A stretch of 64,000 nt of DNA from Amycolatopsis sp. CA-126428 (GCF_002904335.1 NZ_PPHF01000048.1:186001-250000), one strand, 5' to 3'; counted from the stretch's first letter, positions 16,101 through 24,606 are shown. Notes: generated by a model from the sequence alone, not told the origin. Translations and numbers: made by a program.

Positions 16101-16479
16101 GTTTTGGGCGGCGACATGCTCATCGACGGGAACTTTGTATCGTCATGAGCGGCAATACGGTCGACTGGGGTACCGTAGCGGTTTTAGTAAAGGAGTCTAG
16201 TGCGACACCCAGGCCAGCGATTCAAACTGGATAATTCCGGCCTTCGAGCCAGAGACAGAAGGATCTGTGGCCGACGAATCTGGCTAGCCGGGCGGTCCAT
16301 GATGGTTGCCGCCCGGCCGCGTGCTGACTTCTTATCAAGTGACAGGGGAGATCTGAGTGGGGCGCTCAGGTCATGCCATTAGCGTGCCATTCAGACCGGT
16401 CAAACAAGGTCAACAGCAGGCACCGGGAGACAGCCCCGCCCGCAGGTCAGGGCCACTTTCAAGCATGATCACCCTGGTC
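16101..16479. other. Gene-free right end of the element
   Basis: There is no convincing coding sequence here. It contains a hairpin GCCGGGCGG (16287-16295) / CCGCCCGGC (16309-16317). It also has two TGCCATT direct repeats 11 bp apart (16374-16380, 16385-16391) and two GGTCAAAC/GGTCAAC repeats 10 bp apart (16398-16405, 16408-16414). Helically phased repeats this close to an att site look like arm-type integrase or excisionase sites. Confidence 0.5.
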
Positions 16480-16521
16480 CCCAAGCCGAATACGCGGGTT
16501 CGATTCCCGTCATCCGCTCTC
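16480..16521. repeat. att site, right copy (tRNA-Gly 3' half duplicate)
   Basis: Repeats 13779-13820 with one mismatch and is immediately followed by the displaced tRNA terminator. It lacks the 5' half of the tRNA, so it is not a tRNA gene. Confidence 0.9.
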
Positions 16522-16525
16522 GCCG

Positions 16526-16556
16526 AAACCCCGGACCTTCCGCCCGGGGTTTTCGC
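16526..16556 (+). terminator. Original tRNA-Gly terminator, displaced
   Basis: AAACCCCGG pairs with CCGGGGTTT around a 9-nt loop, followed by TCGCTTTC. Read from the right att copy, it sits where a tRNA terminator belongs, so the element separated it from its gene by 2.7 kb. Confidence 0.8.
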
Positions 16557-16565
16557 TTTCCCCGA

Positions 16566-16958
16566 TCAGGACCAGAAATTGTCGTCGGTGGCTTCGTCGC
16601 TCGAAACGTCCGTCAGTTCCGTGGCCTTGCCGTCGCGCATGCGGAAGACCAGGGCGTGCCGGGTGTCCAGTTGTTTTCCGTTACGCGTGCCGGTCGAGCG
16701 GTAGACGGTGACGACTTCCTCGTCGTTCGCGTAAACCTCCTCCAGGTCGACCCTGAGCGTTCCGCCGCTGCGCTCGGCCAGCTGCCCGTACATGGCGAGA
16801 ATCGCGTCGCGGCCTTTGTGGTCGCCGGATAACACGTTGTGACCAGGCATGTGCTGCACGGCGTCCGGTGCGAGGAGTTCCGACAGCGCGGCGACGTCGC
16901 CCGCGGAAAATGCCTCGTACCCCCGGCGGATGAGAGTGGCATTCTGGTGTTCGGCCAT
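16566..16958 (-). CDS. SnoaL/NTF2-like family protein
   Basis: A 130-aa small alpha/beta-barrel protein. The fold signature is LIRRGYEAFSAGDVAALSEL, then the pocket segment LAPDAVQHMPG, then DLEEVYANDEEVVTVYRSTG. Members range from ketosteroid-isomerase-like enzymes to non-enzymatic binding proteins; the catalytic assignment is open. ATG 16956-16958 has GAGGAGG 6 bp upstream. It lies 110 bp downstream of the ECF sigma gene on the same strand and may be part of its transcription unit. It is the first chromosomal gene beyond the tRNA element. Confidence 0.8.
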   Translation of the reverse strand: MAEHQNATLIRRGYEAFSAGDVAALSELLAPDAVQHMPGHNVLSGDHKGRDAILAMYGQLAERSGGTLRVDLEEVYANDEEVVTVYRSTGTRNGKQLDTRHALVFRMRDGKATELTDVSSDEATDDNFWS

Positions 16959-17068
16959 GGGTGGCCTCCTCGAATAGGGCGTCCATCCATCGAACGCGCC
17001 TGCCCGGACCACGGTCAAGGCCCCGATTTTCACCGTGTGGTAAGGCAAACACCGACAGTCGGCGACAA

Positions 17069-18256
17069 CTACCGTGATCCCAACCGGCGTTGCAAATGTG
17101 CCACATGAGGGGCGGGCAAGCCGGTTTCCACGGCGCGGTCCAACGCCTCGATGGCCGACGCGGAACCCAAGCGGTGCAACAACTCCGCCCGCGACGCGTG
17201 CCACCACGGGTAGTCGTCCAACTCCGTCAAGGCGTCCACCAGCTCCAATGCCGAGGCAGGGCCGTCGCGTTCCGCGACCGCGGCCGCCCGGTTCAAGCGG
17301 ACCACCGGGGTGTCCTGGACCGACAACAACACGTCGTACCAGGAAATCACCGCGTCCCAGTTCGTCTCTTCGTAAGATGGCGCCAGGTCGTGGCACGCGG
17401 CGACAGCCGCCTGGACCACGTACGCGTTCGGTACCGATGGTGTGCGGCGCAAGCCCCGGGCGACCAGCTCGACGCCTTCCTTGATCAACGAGGTGTCCCA
17501 CGACGAACGGTCCTGCTCGGAAAGCAACACCGGCACGCCCGACGAGAACCGCGCGGGACGGCGGGCGTCCTGCAGCAGCAGCAAAGCCAGCAGCCCCAAC
17601 GCCGTCGGCTCGTCCGGCATCAGGGAAACCAGCAGGCGCGCCAGCCGCACGCCCTCCGCGAGCAGTGAAACGCGGCCCGTGTAGCCCTCGTTGAAGATCA
17701 GGTACACCGTCGACGCCACGCCGGCCAACCGCGCCGGCAGCTCCTCCGCCGACGGGACCCGGTACGGGATCCGCGCCTGAGCGATCTTCTGCTTCGCGCG
17801 CGTCAGCCGCTTCGCCATCGTCGCTTCGGGGACCAGCAGGCCCCGGGCGACCTCCGCCGTCGACAAACCGCCCAAGGTCCGAAGCGCCAAAGCCACCTGG
17901 GCGTCCAGGGACAACGCGGGGTGGCAGCACGTGAAGACGAGCCGCAGCAGGTCGTCGCGGACCACCAGCGGGTCGGGGAACGGGTCGATGTCGGGCATCG
18001 CGACGGCCTCCTTCCCCTGGCGCTTCGCCTCGCGGCGGACCACGTCCACCGCCCGGCGGCGGGCCGCGACCAGTAGCCAGCCGCGCGGATTTTCCGGGAC
18101 GCCGTCGCGCGGCCACGTCTCCAGCGCGCGCACGACGGCGTCCTGGACCGCGTCTTCGGCCAGGTCGACGCTGCCGGTGACGCGGACCAGCGTGGCCAGT
18201 ACCCGGGTGCCCTCCTCCCGGACCAGCCGCGCGACCGCGTCCCCGGCGCCGGTCAC
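17069..18256 (-). CDS. ECF sigma factor, ECF42-type with C-terminal extension
   Basis: A 395-aa RNA polymerase sigma factor. Sigma region 2 spans about residues 5-75 (GSVDLAEDAVQDAVVRALET, then RGWLLVAARRRAVDVVRREA). Region 4 lies near 105-160 (LALRTLGGLSTAEVARGLLV, then MAKRLTRAKQKI). A helical C-terminal domain of about 230 aa (TPVVRLNRAAAVAERDGP and similar TPR-like helices) is the mark of the ECF42 group. These are linked to DGPF/YCII proteins instead of anti-sigma factors. Here the DGPF gene lies directly upstream and overlaps it by 4 bp (GTGA), so translation is coupled. Target genes are unknown; the adjacent NTF2-like gene and the divergent P450 are candidates. Confidence 0.92.
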   Translation of the reverse strand: MTGAGDAVARLVREEGTRVLATLVRVTGSVDLAEDAVQDAVVRALETWPRDGVPENPRGWLLVAARRRAVDVVRREAKRQGKEAVAMPDIDPFPDPLVVRDDLLRLVFTCCHPALSLDAQVALALRTLGGLSTAEVARGLLVPEATMAKRLTRAKQKIAQARIPYRVPSAEELPARLAGVASTVYLIFNEGYTGRVSLLAEGVRLARLLVSLMPDEPTALGLLALLLLQDARRPARFSSGVPVLLSEQDRSSWDTSLIKEGVELVARGLRRTPSVPNAYVVQAAVAACHDLAPSYEETNWDAVISWYDVLLSVQDTPVVRLNRAAAVAERDGPASALELVDALTELDDYPWWHASRAELLHRLGSASAIEALDRAVETGLPAPHVAHLQRRLGSR

Positions 18257-18603
18257 TTGCCGAAGTCGACGACCGGCCGGACCTCGATCGCGCCGTCCCA
18301 AGCGCCCGGGATCCGGGCGGCGACCTTGACCGCTTCGTCGAGGTCGGCGCATTCGAGCAGGTAGAAGCCGGTGAGGGCTTCCTTGGTCTCCGCGTACGGG
18401 CCGTCGCTGGTGACGAGGTCGCCGCCCTTGCCGCCGGTGACGCGGACCGTGGTCGCGGTCGCCGTCGGGTACAGGGCCGCGCCGCCGCGGATCACCGCGG
18501 CCGCGCCCTCGCCGAACTCGTTGTAGTCCTTCATCAGGTCCGTGGCCTCGGGCGTGGTCGGGTCGATGTCGGTGGCGTAGATGATCGCGGCGTACTGGGG
18601 CAT
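18253..18603 (-). CDS. DGPF (YCII-related) protein
   Basis: A 116-aa protein of the YCII/DGPF family. The eponymous motif appears as SDGPYAETKEALTGFYLLEC (about 66-85), with Tyr where DGPF has Phe. These proteins accompany ECF42 sigma factors and are thought to modulate or be controlled by them; no enzymatic activity is established. GAGGAG precedes ATG 18603. It is the first gene of the sigma operon and divergent from the P450 gene with 117 bp between starts. Confidence 0.9.
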   Translation of the reverse strand: MPQYAAIIYATDIDPTTPEATDLMKDYNEFGEGAAAVIRGGAALYPTATATTVRVTGGKGGDLVTSDGPYAETKEALTGFYLLECADLDEAVKVAARIPGAWDGAIEVRPVVDFGK

Positions 18604-18720
18604 GGCTGCTCCTCACAAGTCCTGACCGGCGCCGATCGCCGGTTCTCACTGTAAGGACGAACGGGCGAAGCCGCGCCGGGACACTTGTCGCGAAGAAAGT
18701 TCGGCGGGCAGGGTGAACCC

Positions 18721-19920
18721 ATGGGAGAGCCCGCGCTGTTCGGTCCGGACTTCGATCGCGACCCCGCACCCGCCTACGCCTGGCTGCGCGAACGACCGCC
18801 GCACCGGCTCGGCTTTCCCACCGGCACCTGGGCCTGGCTGATCACGCGGTACGACGACGCCGTCAAGGCGCTCAACCACCCCGCGCTGGTCAAGAGCCCC
18901 GCCGCCGGCAACGAGGAGTGGCAGCGCTCGGGCATGGGCCTGCCGCTCGACCACCGGCCGTCGCTCGCGTCGAACATGATCAACACCGATCCGCCCGAGC
19001 ACACCCGGTTGCGACGCGCCTGTGCCGGCGCGTTCGGCCCGCGCCGGATGCAGCACCTGCGCGAACGCGCCCAGCAGGTGACCGACGAGCTGATCGACGC
19101 CGTCGAAGCACGCGGGCACGGTGACCTGGTCACCGACCTCGCCTACCCACTGCCGATCGCGATCATCTGCGACCTGCTCGGGGTGCCCGAGCGGTACCGC
19201 GAAGACGTGCACGAGTGGTCCCTGGTCATCGACTCCGCCGACGACACCGACGGTTCGAAGGTCCGCGAAGCCACCGACGTGCTGGAACAGCTGGTCACCG
19301 AGGTCGTCGAGGCCAAGCGGGCGAGGCGCGGTACCGACCTGATCAGCGACCTCGTCGCCCAGGAGGCCACCGGCACGCTCTCCGCGGACGAGGTGACGTC
19401 GACGGCGTTCCTGATCCTGATCGGCGGCCACGAAACGACCGTCGGGCTGATCGCCACCGGCGCGCTCGCGCTGCTGACCCACCCCGGCGAAGCAGCGAAG
19501 GCGCGTCAGGATCCTCAACACCGCGCCGCCGTCATCGAGGAGACGCTCCGGCTGCACGCGCCGCTCCAGAACGCGACCTGGCGGTTCCCGACCGAGGACG
19601 TCGAGATCGGCGGCCGGCTCATGCGGCCGGGCGACCCGATCCTCGTGTCGGTGCTGGCCGCCGGCCGCGATCCCGCGGCCTTCGATGAACCGGACGCCTT
19701 CCGGCCGGGACAGCGAGCCGCGGAACGCCGGCACATCGCCTTCGGTGCGGGACCGCACCTGTGCATCGGCGCGGCCCTCGCCCGGCTGCAGGCCGACGTC
19801 GCCTTCGAGACCCTGCTCCGCCGCCTTCCGACGGCCCGGCTCGCCGTCGCCGAAGAGGAGCTGACCTGGTGGCCGAGCCCGATCACGCGCGGGCTCTTCC
19901 AGCTGCCAGTCCAGCTCTAA
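18721..19920 (+). CDS. Cytochrome P450
   Basis: A 399-aa soluble haem monooxygenase. The I-helix oxygen-activation motif is LILIGGHETTVG (about 235), the ExxR motif is EETLR (about 277) and PERF-like PDAFRPGQR follows. The haem loop is FGAGPHLCIGAALAR with the axial Cys near residue 345. It is of bacterial class I length with no fused reductase, so ferredoxin and reductase must come from elsewhere. ATG 18721 follows AGGGTG. It is divergent from the ECF42/DGPF operon and convergent with the next gene (4-bp overlap of stops). The substrate is unknown. Confidence 0.93.
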   Translation: MGEPALFGPDFDRDPAPAYAWLRERPPHRLGFPTGTWAWLITRYDDAVKALNHPALVKSPAAGNEEWQRSGMGLPLDHRPSLASNMINTDPPEHTRLRRACAGAFGPRRMQHLRERAQQVTDELIDAVEARGHGDLVTDLAYPLPIAIICDLLGVPERYREDVHEWSLVIDSADDTDGSKVREATDVLEQLVTEVVEAKRARRGTDLISDLVAQEATGTLSADEVTSTAFLILIGGHETTVGLIATGALALLTHPGEAAKARQDPQHRAAVIEETLRLHAPLQNATWRFPTEDVEIGGRLMRPGDPILVSVLAAGRDPAAFDEPDAFRPGQRAAERRHIAFGAGPHLCIGAALARLQADVAFETLLRRLPTARLAVAEEELTWWPSPITRGLFQLPVQL

Positions 19921-20567
19921 CCTTCGACGAGCTCCCAGTCGGCGTCCGGCGTGGCGCGGTCGTACACCTGGCCCGGCGCGGCCTTGAGCACGCTGCGCAC
20001 GTCCGGGTACAGGTTCGCCACGTGCTCCAGCTCCAGGCCCTCGACCTCGAAGTCCTCCGCCTCCGGGACCTCGAAGCCGACGAACAGCCACGTGCCGTCC
20101 TGCTCGCGGACGACCTGGCGGACCGCGCGCACCGGCTGCTGCGGGCCGGTCGGGATCTCCGTGAGGCCGCTGCTGATCTGGGCTTCGTCGTCCGGCGAGC
20201 CCTCGTACTTCCAGGCCGCGCGACGCTGGGCGAGCAGCCGGACGTCCTCGTCTTCGTCGTCGGAACCGGTCACCGACGAGAGCAGCCACGTGCGGCGCTC
20301 CGGGTCCCAGTCGGCGGCCATCCCGGTCGGCAGATCCGCCAGCGCCGCCAGCTGCGGCAGCAGTTCGACGGCTTCGCGCAGCGACATCTTGCCGAAGTTC
20401 TCGCGGTTGACCAGCACGTCGTCGGACAGCTCGGTGCCGTCGCTGATGAACCAGTCGTCCTCGTCGTCCAACACGACGAAGCCCAGCTCGTCGGGGTCGT
20501 TCACCAGGGCCAGCGCGATGATGACCGGCCCTTCCGGATCCTGGCGCAGCGGCCATGCGGTCGACAT
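19917..20567 (-). CDS. Acidic protein of unknown function
   Basis: A 216-aa soluble protein I do not recognise. It is rich in Asp and Glu, with acidic patches VVLDDEDDW, SDDEDEDV and VPEAEDFEVEGLE, and contains repeated Trp-flanked strands such as RRTWLLSSV and GTWLFVGFEVP. The ATG at 20565-20567 is chosen because GGTGGGA lies about 8 bp upstream and the upstream extension lacks its own signal. It is divergent from the nitroreductase-like gene and overlaps the P450 stop by 4 bp. Confidence 0.7.
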   Translation of the reverse strand: MSTAWPLRQDPEGPVIIALALVNDPDELGFVVLDDEDDWFISDGTELSDDVLVNRENFGKMSLREAVELLPQLAALADLPTGMAADWDPERRTWLLSSVTGSDDEDEDVRLLAQRRAAWKYEGSPDDEAQISSGLTEIPTGPQQPVRAVRQVVREQDGTWLFVGFEVPEAEDFEVEGLELEHVANLYPDVRSVLKAAPGQVYDRATPDADWELVEG

Positions 20568-20655
20568 GCGCCATATCCCACCATCGGGCGACCTCGCGCC
20601 GGGAAGCGGGGTCGCCCGGTCGATTAATTCATCGAATGTTGATATTATCCGAGTC

Positions 20656-21033
20656 ATGGTGCTGCCCAAGGGACTCGCCCGCTTCAACCGCGTGGCGACC
20701 AACCGGATCAACAAGTACGTGGTCGGCTGGGCCCCGGGGTTCGGCATGATCGTCCACAAGGGACGAAAGTCCGGCAAGGAGTACCGCACCCCGCTGAACG
20801 TCTTCCGCACGGACGACGGATTCGTCGTCGCACTCACCTACGGCCCGGACACCGACTGGGTGAAGAACGTGCTGGCCGCGGAGAGTTGCACGGTGATCAC
20901 GCGCCGCCGTAAATACCGCGTGCACTCACCCCAGCTCGTGCATGATGAGTCGCGGCAAACCATGCCGACACCCGTGCGGCAGTTCCTCGGCCTGCTGGAT
21001 GTCAACGACTTTCTGCTGGTGAAACGGGAGTAG
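20656..21033 (+). CDS. Deazaflavin (F420)-dependent nitroreductase-family protein
   Basis: A 125-aa split-barrel protein of the Ddn/DUF385 family. These use F420H2 to reduce quinones, nitroimidazoles and other compounds at the membrane. Family features are VVGWAPGFGMIVHKGRKSGKEYRTPL (read in two parts, residues 21-46), GFVVALTYGPDTDWVKNV and the Arg-rich RRRKYRV. No ribosome binding site is visible at ATG 20656. A TATTAT at 20643-20648 lies 8 bp before the ATG, so the mRNA may be leaderless. It is followed after 2 bp by the acetyltransferase gene, an operon. Confidence 0.88.
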   Translation: MVLPKGLARFNRVATNRINKYVVGWAPGFGMIVHKGRKSGKEYRTPLNVFRTDDGFVVALTYGPDTDWVKNVLAAESCTVITRRRKYRVHSPQLVHDESRQTMPTPVRQFLGLLDVNDFLLVKRE

Positions 21034-21035
21034 AG

Positions 21036-21563
21036 ATGCTCGAGGGGGAACTCGTCCGGCTGCGTGCGCTGGAGCCGGAGGATGCCGGACGGCTGCATCC
21101 GTGGACCTACGACCCCGAGGTCGGCCGGTGGATGGTCAACGAGCACCCGCTGTCGCTGGCCCAGGTGCGCAAGCGCTGCGAGGAGCGCGCGCTCAACACC
21201 TACGGAAAAGTCGTCCTCGGCATCGAAGCCAAGGCCGAGCGCAAGCTCATCGGCGTCATCGACCTGCGGGACGCCGAGCCCGAGCTCGGTGAGGCCACGC
21301 TGGACGTCTACATCGGCGACGCCGGGTACCGGGGCGGCGGCTACGGCACCGAAGCCCTGCGCATGATGTGCCGCTACGGCTTCACCGCCATGCGCCTGCA
21401 CCAGATCACGCTGTGGGTGGTCGCCGAAAACGAGGCCGCCCGGCACGTCTACCGCAAGATCGGGTTCGTCGAAGAGGGCCGGCACCGCGAGAGCTTCATC
21501 GACGCCGACGGCGAGCGCCACGACATGATCCTGATGAGCATGCTGCGCGGGGAGCTCAAGTGA
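21036..21563 (+). CDS. GNAT-family N-acetyltransferase (RimJ/RimL type)
   Basis: A 175-aa acetyl-CoA-dependent transferase. It opens with LVRLRALEPEDAGRLHPW and has the central strand LIGVIDLRDAEPELGEATLD. The acetyl-CoA pyrophosphate loop is YRGGGYGTEALRMM (about 94-107), with the C-terminal signature NEAARHVYRKIGFVEEGR. This pattern is that of RimJ/L protein or small-amine acetyltransferases. GGGAG precedes the ATG, which is 2 bp after the previous stop. The substrate is unknown. Its 3' end overlaps the convergent MmcQ gene by 8 bp. Confidence 0.9.
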   Translation: MLEGELVRLRALEPEDAGRLHPWTYDPEVGRWMVNEHPLSLAQVRKRCEERALNTYGKVVLGIEAKAERKLIGVIDLRDAEPELGEATLDVYIGDAGYRGGGYGTEALRMMCRYGFTAMRLHQITLWVVAENEAARHVYRKIGFVEEGRHRESFIDADGERHDMILMSMLRGELK

Positions 21564-21882
21564 GCAACCGGCGCGGCGCCTTCAGCCGCCACGCCTCTTC
21601 GAGCAGCTCGCGCAGCTGATCGACGTCCACGCGGTCCAGGTCGACGATGATCGAGCCGTACCCGTCGTAGTGCGGGGTCGTGAAGAAGGCCGCGTCGCCG
21701 GAATCCAGCAACGCGGCCTTTTCGTCGTGGCCGCACAGCACCACCAAGCCGCCTTCGGCCTCGGTGCGCAGCCGCGCGAACCCCTTGCCCGCCACCTTCA
21801 GCGCGGGCGTGCGGTACCACGTCGACGCCTCCACCTCCGGCAGTCCGGAGGCGAGGCGCACGACGTCTTCCCAGGTCGTCAT
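21556..21882 (-). CDS. MmcQ/YjbR-family protein
   Basis: A 108-aa protein of the DUF419 (CyaY-like fold) family, sometimes described as DNA-binding. Seen are LASGLPEVEASTWYRTPALK, KGFARLRTEAEGGLVVLCG, FFTTPHYDGYGSIIVDLDRV and the C-terminal helix LRELLEEAWRLKAPRRL. The function is not established. It is convergent with the acetyltransferase gene (8-bp overlap), and the 5'-nucleotidase gene lies 38 bp upstream on the same strand side. Confidence 0.85.
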   Translation of the reverse strand: MTTWEDVVRLASGLPEVEASTWYRTPALKVAGKGFARLRTEAEGGLVVLCGHDEKAALLDSGDAAFFTTPHYDGYGSIIVDLDRVDVDQLRELLEEAWRLKAPRRLLT

Positions 21883-21920
21883 GGGTCCATTGTCGACCCG
21901 GTGTCTTGGAGAAACGGGAA

Positions 21921-23675
21921 CTACGGCAGCTGGGTGATCCGGTCCGCCGCGGGCGGGGCCAGGTTGGGGTGCGCACCCAGGTAGGCGATCAGCGCGTCGA
22001 GGTCCACCGGGCCACCCGCGAGGTTCGTGCCCTTGGTGAACTCGGCGAAGCCGTCCCCGCCGGCGGCGAGGAAGTTGTTCACCGACACGCGGTACGACGC
22101 CGCCGGGTCGACCGGCGTGCCGTTCACCGTGATGTTCGAAACGCGCGAACCGACCGGCGCGCCCGCCGAGTAGCTGTAGTGCAGCGAGCTCGAGATCTGC
22201 AGGATCCGCGTGGTGGTCGCGGTCCACTGCTGCTCCAGCACGTTCTTCAGGTTCGCGCCGGTCAGCGTGATCGTCTGCATGATGTTCGAGAACGGCTGGA
22301 CGGTGAACGCCTCGCCGTAGGTCACCACGCCGTCACCCTCGCCGTTCGGCGACGACTTGTACGTCAGGTCGGCGCGGATACCGCCCGGGTTGGTCATCGC
22401 GATGACCGCGTTGTTCGACTGCGTGCCCGCGAGCTGGGCGTCGGCGATGACGTCGCCGAGCGACGACTCACCGGCCGCGTTGCCCGCCGCCGGCAGGTCG
22501 GCGGTGATGGTGCCGACCTGCTTGTTCGCGATCGGCGCGGACTTGGTCTTGGCGTCGGCGACCAGCGCGGCCACGGCCGGGTCCGGCGTGACCGTGCGGG
22601 TGACGATCTCGTTGAATGCCTTGGTCTGCGAGCGCACGACGTCGCGCGTCTTGCGGCTGATCTTCAGGTCCACCACCGACAGCAGCCGGCCGAACGACGA
22701 GCCCTGGATGACCGGCCGCGGCTGGCCGGCCGGGTCGTTGATCACGCAGTTGTACTGCTGGTGGCTGTGCCCGGTGAAGAAGGCGTCGACCTTCGGCGTC
22801 ACCGCGGCCGCGATCACCGCGGCCGGGCCGGGGCGCAGCTTGCAGTCGTTCGGGCCTTCGACCTCGGTGCCGTCACCCTGGTGCATCAGCACGACCTGGG
22901 CCTTGACGCCGAGGAAGTCGAGCAGGTTCGCGGTCCGGTTGATCGCCTCGACCTCGTCACCGAACTTCAGGCCCTTGATGGCCTCCGGCGTGACGACGGA
23001 CGGCAGGTCCTTCAGCGTGGCGCCGATGACACCGACCGGCACGCCGCCTTCGAACTTCACGGTGAACGGCAGCAGCGCGGGCAGGCCGTTGGTGAAGTAC
23101 ACATTGGACGCGATGAAGGGGAAGTTCGCACCCTTGAAGGTCTTCTCGAACTGGCAACCATCGGTCGGGTGGCAGCCGCCGAACTGCATGCGCTGCAGTT
23201 CCTGGTAGCCCTCGTCGAACTCGTGGTTGCCGACGACGGACGCGCCGACGCCCAGCATGTTCAGGAAGTCGATGGTCGGCTCGTCGTGGAACAGCGCCGA
23301 CGTCAGCGGCGACGCGCCGATGTTGTCCCCGGCGGACACGACGAACGAGTTGGCCACCTGCGCCCGCAGCTGCTTCACGTGCGTGGCCAGGTAGGCGGCC
23401 CCGCCGGCGTCCACAGTGGTCCCGTCCGACTGCACCACGCGGCCGCTGGAGCCCGACGGCGGCTCCAGGTTGCCGTGCAGGTCGTTGAACCCGATGATCC
23501 GGACGTCGGTGGTGGAATCCGGGCGCTGGCCCGCGGACGCGGGTGCGGTGGTCACCGCCGTGGTCGCCAGCGCGGCTGCGGCCAATACCGCAAGCCGGGT
23601 CGAAAGCTGCAACAACCGGGGCTCCGCCCCGGGCCGGGGGCTACGCCACCCGGAACCCCCGAAAAAATGCCTCAT
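21921..23675 (-). CDS. Secreted 5'-nucleotidase / metallophosphatase (UshA-like)
   Basis: A 584-aa exported dinuclear metallophosphoesterase that removes phosphate from extracellular nucleotides. The signal peptide is STRLAVLAAAALATTAVTTA (about 25-44) with cleavage near APASA. Metal-binding motifs are IIGFNDLHGN (D-x-H), VVSAGDNIGASP, VVGNHEFDEG and FFTGHSHQQYN (GHxH). The C-terminal 5'-nucleotidase domain has LGDVIADAQLAG, MTNPGGIRADL, GEAFTVQPFSN and ASYRVSVNNFLAAGGDGF. GGAGGAA precedes ATG 23675. There is no anchor. It probably serves in phosphate or nucleoside scavenging. Confidence 0.93.
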   Translation of the reverse strand: MRHFFGGSGWRSPRPGAEPRLLQLSTRLAVLAAAALATTAVTTAPASAGQRPDSTTDVRIIGFNDLHGNLEPPSGSSGRVVQSDGTTVDAGGAAYLATHVKQLRAQVANSFVVSAGDNIGASPLTSALFHDEPTIDFLNMLGVGASVVGNHEFDEGYQELQRMQFGGCHPTDGCQFEKTFKGANFPFIASNVYFTNGLPALLPFTVKFEGGVPVGVIGATLKDLPSVVTPEAIKGLKFGDEVEAINRTANLLDFLGVKAQVVLMHQGDGTEVEGPNDCKLRPGPAAVIAAAVTPKVDAFFTGHSHQQYNCVINDPAGQPRPVIQGSSFGRLLSVVDLKISRKTRDVVRSQTKAFNEIVTRTVTPDPAVAALVADAKTKSAPIANKQVGTITADLPAAGNAAGESSLGDVIADAQLAGTQSNNAVIAMTNPGGIRADLTYKSSPNGEGDGVVTYGEAFTVQPFSNIMQTITLTGANLKNVLEQQWTATTTRILQISSSLHYSYSAGAPVGSRVSNITVNGTPVDPAASYRVSVNNFLAAGGDGFAEFTKGTNLAGGPVDLDALIAYLGAHPNLAPPAADRITQLP

Positions 23676-23788
23676 GAGTGTTCCTCCGATTCGCGCCCCA
23701 GGTCCCCGAACGGGCGCACGGCGGAGGATTCTGCCTCGCGGAGGAGTCACCTACCAGGGTCAAAAGACGGACGTAAAGCGAATGTCAC

Positions 23789-24568
23789 CTAACGGCTTCC
23801 CTCGAGCAGCACCCGCGCCACGAGGTCCGGGTCGTCGTTCATCGGCACGTGCCCGCAGCCGGGCAGCAGCCGGAACGTCCCGTGTGGCGCGACTTTCCGC
23901 AGGTCGGCGACGCGCGGCCGGGCGAGGATCCGGTCACGTTCGGCCCAGGCGATGGTCACCGGGACGCCGGTGACCGGGCCGGTGAAGCGGAAGTCGCCCC
24001 GGGACTGCGCGGCGGTGGGCTCGAAGCCCGGGGCGGTGGCGAGCGCGTGCGCGTCCTCGACCACGGTGTCGGGGGTCTGCAGCTCGGGCCGTCCGACGAT
24101 CATCCCGGTCAGCGCGCGCCGCCCGGACGCGCTCGCGGCGATGCGGCGCACGACGTGCGGCGGCGTGCGCTGCGCCAGGGCGCGGTGGGCCTTGAGCGTG
24201 GCGATCGCGTACACCTTCTGGGTCCGGTTCCACAGCCCGGCCGGCGACAGGGCCGTGACGCTGCGGACCAGCCCGGCCTGCCCGAGGGCCAGCGACAGCA
24301 GGCCGCCGAGCGAGTTGCCGGCGACGTGCGGCCGGGCGAGCCCGAGGTCGGTGAAGAGCTGCTTGAACATCACCAGCGCGGGCTCGACGCCGTACCCGCC
24401 GGACGGCTCGGGCGACTCGCCGAAGCCGGGCAGGTCGACGGCGATGACGTCCCGATGGGCCGTGAGCAGCGGGAACACCGGCGCCCACGCCTGGCGGCGG
24501 TGGCCGATGCCGTGGATCAGCACCAGCGGCTCGCCCCGGCCCGCACGGTCGTAGACAACGTCGTCCAT
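23789..24568 (-). CDS. Alpha/beta hydrolase
   Basis: A 259-aa serine hydrolase fold. The oxyanion HG region is LVLIHGIGHRRQAW (15-28), the nucleophile elbow is HVAGNSLGGLLSLA (Ser about 94), the acid is in IAWAERDRIL and the catalytic His is in LLPGCGHVPMND (about 243). It is close to the MhpC/haloperoxidase-type hydrolases; the substrate is unknown. ATG 24568 gives the conserved VVYDRAGRGEPLVLIHG start. It lies 38 bp downstream of the Gfo/Idh gene on the same strand, a likely operon. Confidence 0.88.
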   Translation of the reverse strand: MDDVVYDRAGRGEPLVLIHGIGHRRQAWAPVFPLLTAHRDVIAVDLPGFGESPEPSGGYGVEPALVMFKQLFTDLGLARPHVAGNSLGGLLSLALGQAGLVRSVTALSPAGLWNRTQKVYAIATLKAHRALAQRTPPHVVRRIAASASGRRALTGMIVGRPELQTPDTVVEDAHALATAPGFEPTAAQSRGDFRFTGPVTGVPVTIAWAERDRILARPRVADLRKVAPHGTFRLLPGCGHVPMNDDPDLVARVLLEGSR

Positions 24569-24606
24569 GACCCGAGGGTAGCGGAATCTGCAACCGCCGG
24601 TAACAG

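Larger units (their letters stand above)
13821..16479. mobile_element. Relic integrative element in tRNA-Gly
   Basis: A 2.66-kb insertion lies between the two att copies. Its gene-bearing part (14.27-16.1 kb) is far less GC-rich than the flanking chromosome and uses many A/T-ending codons. It contains a decayed tyrosine integrase close to attL, a two-gene DUF262-HEPN operon, and a 380-bp right end with short repeats but no gene. There is no replication, transfer or excisionase gene, so the element is either a minimal passenger or the remains of a larger one. Confidence 0.85.

Noticed and set aside
16200-16382. 60-aa frame in the right end of the tRNA element
   Set aside because: Starts without a ribosome binding site, contains the 9-bp-stem hairpin and has no protein-like pattern.
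16480-16521. Second tRNA-Gly gene
   Set aside because: Only the 3' half is present; there is no acceptor 5' strand, D-arm or anticodon stem, so it is the att duplicate.
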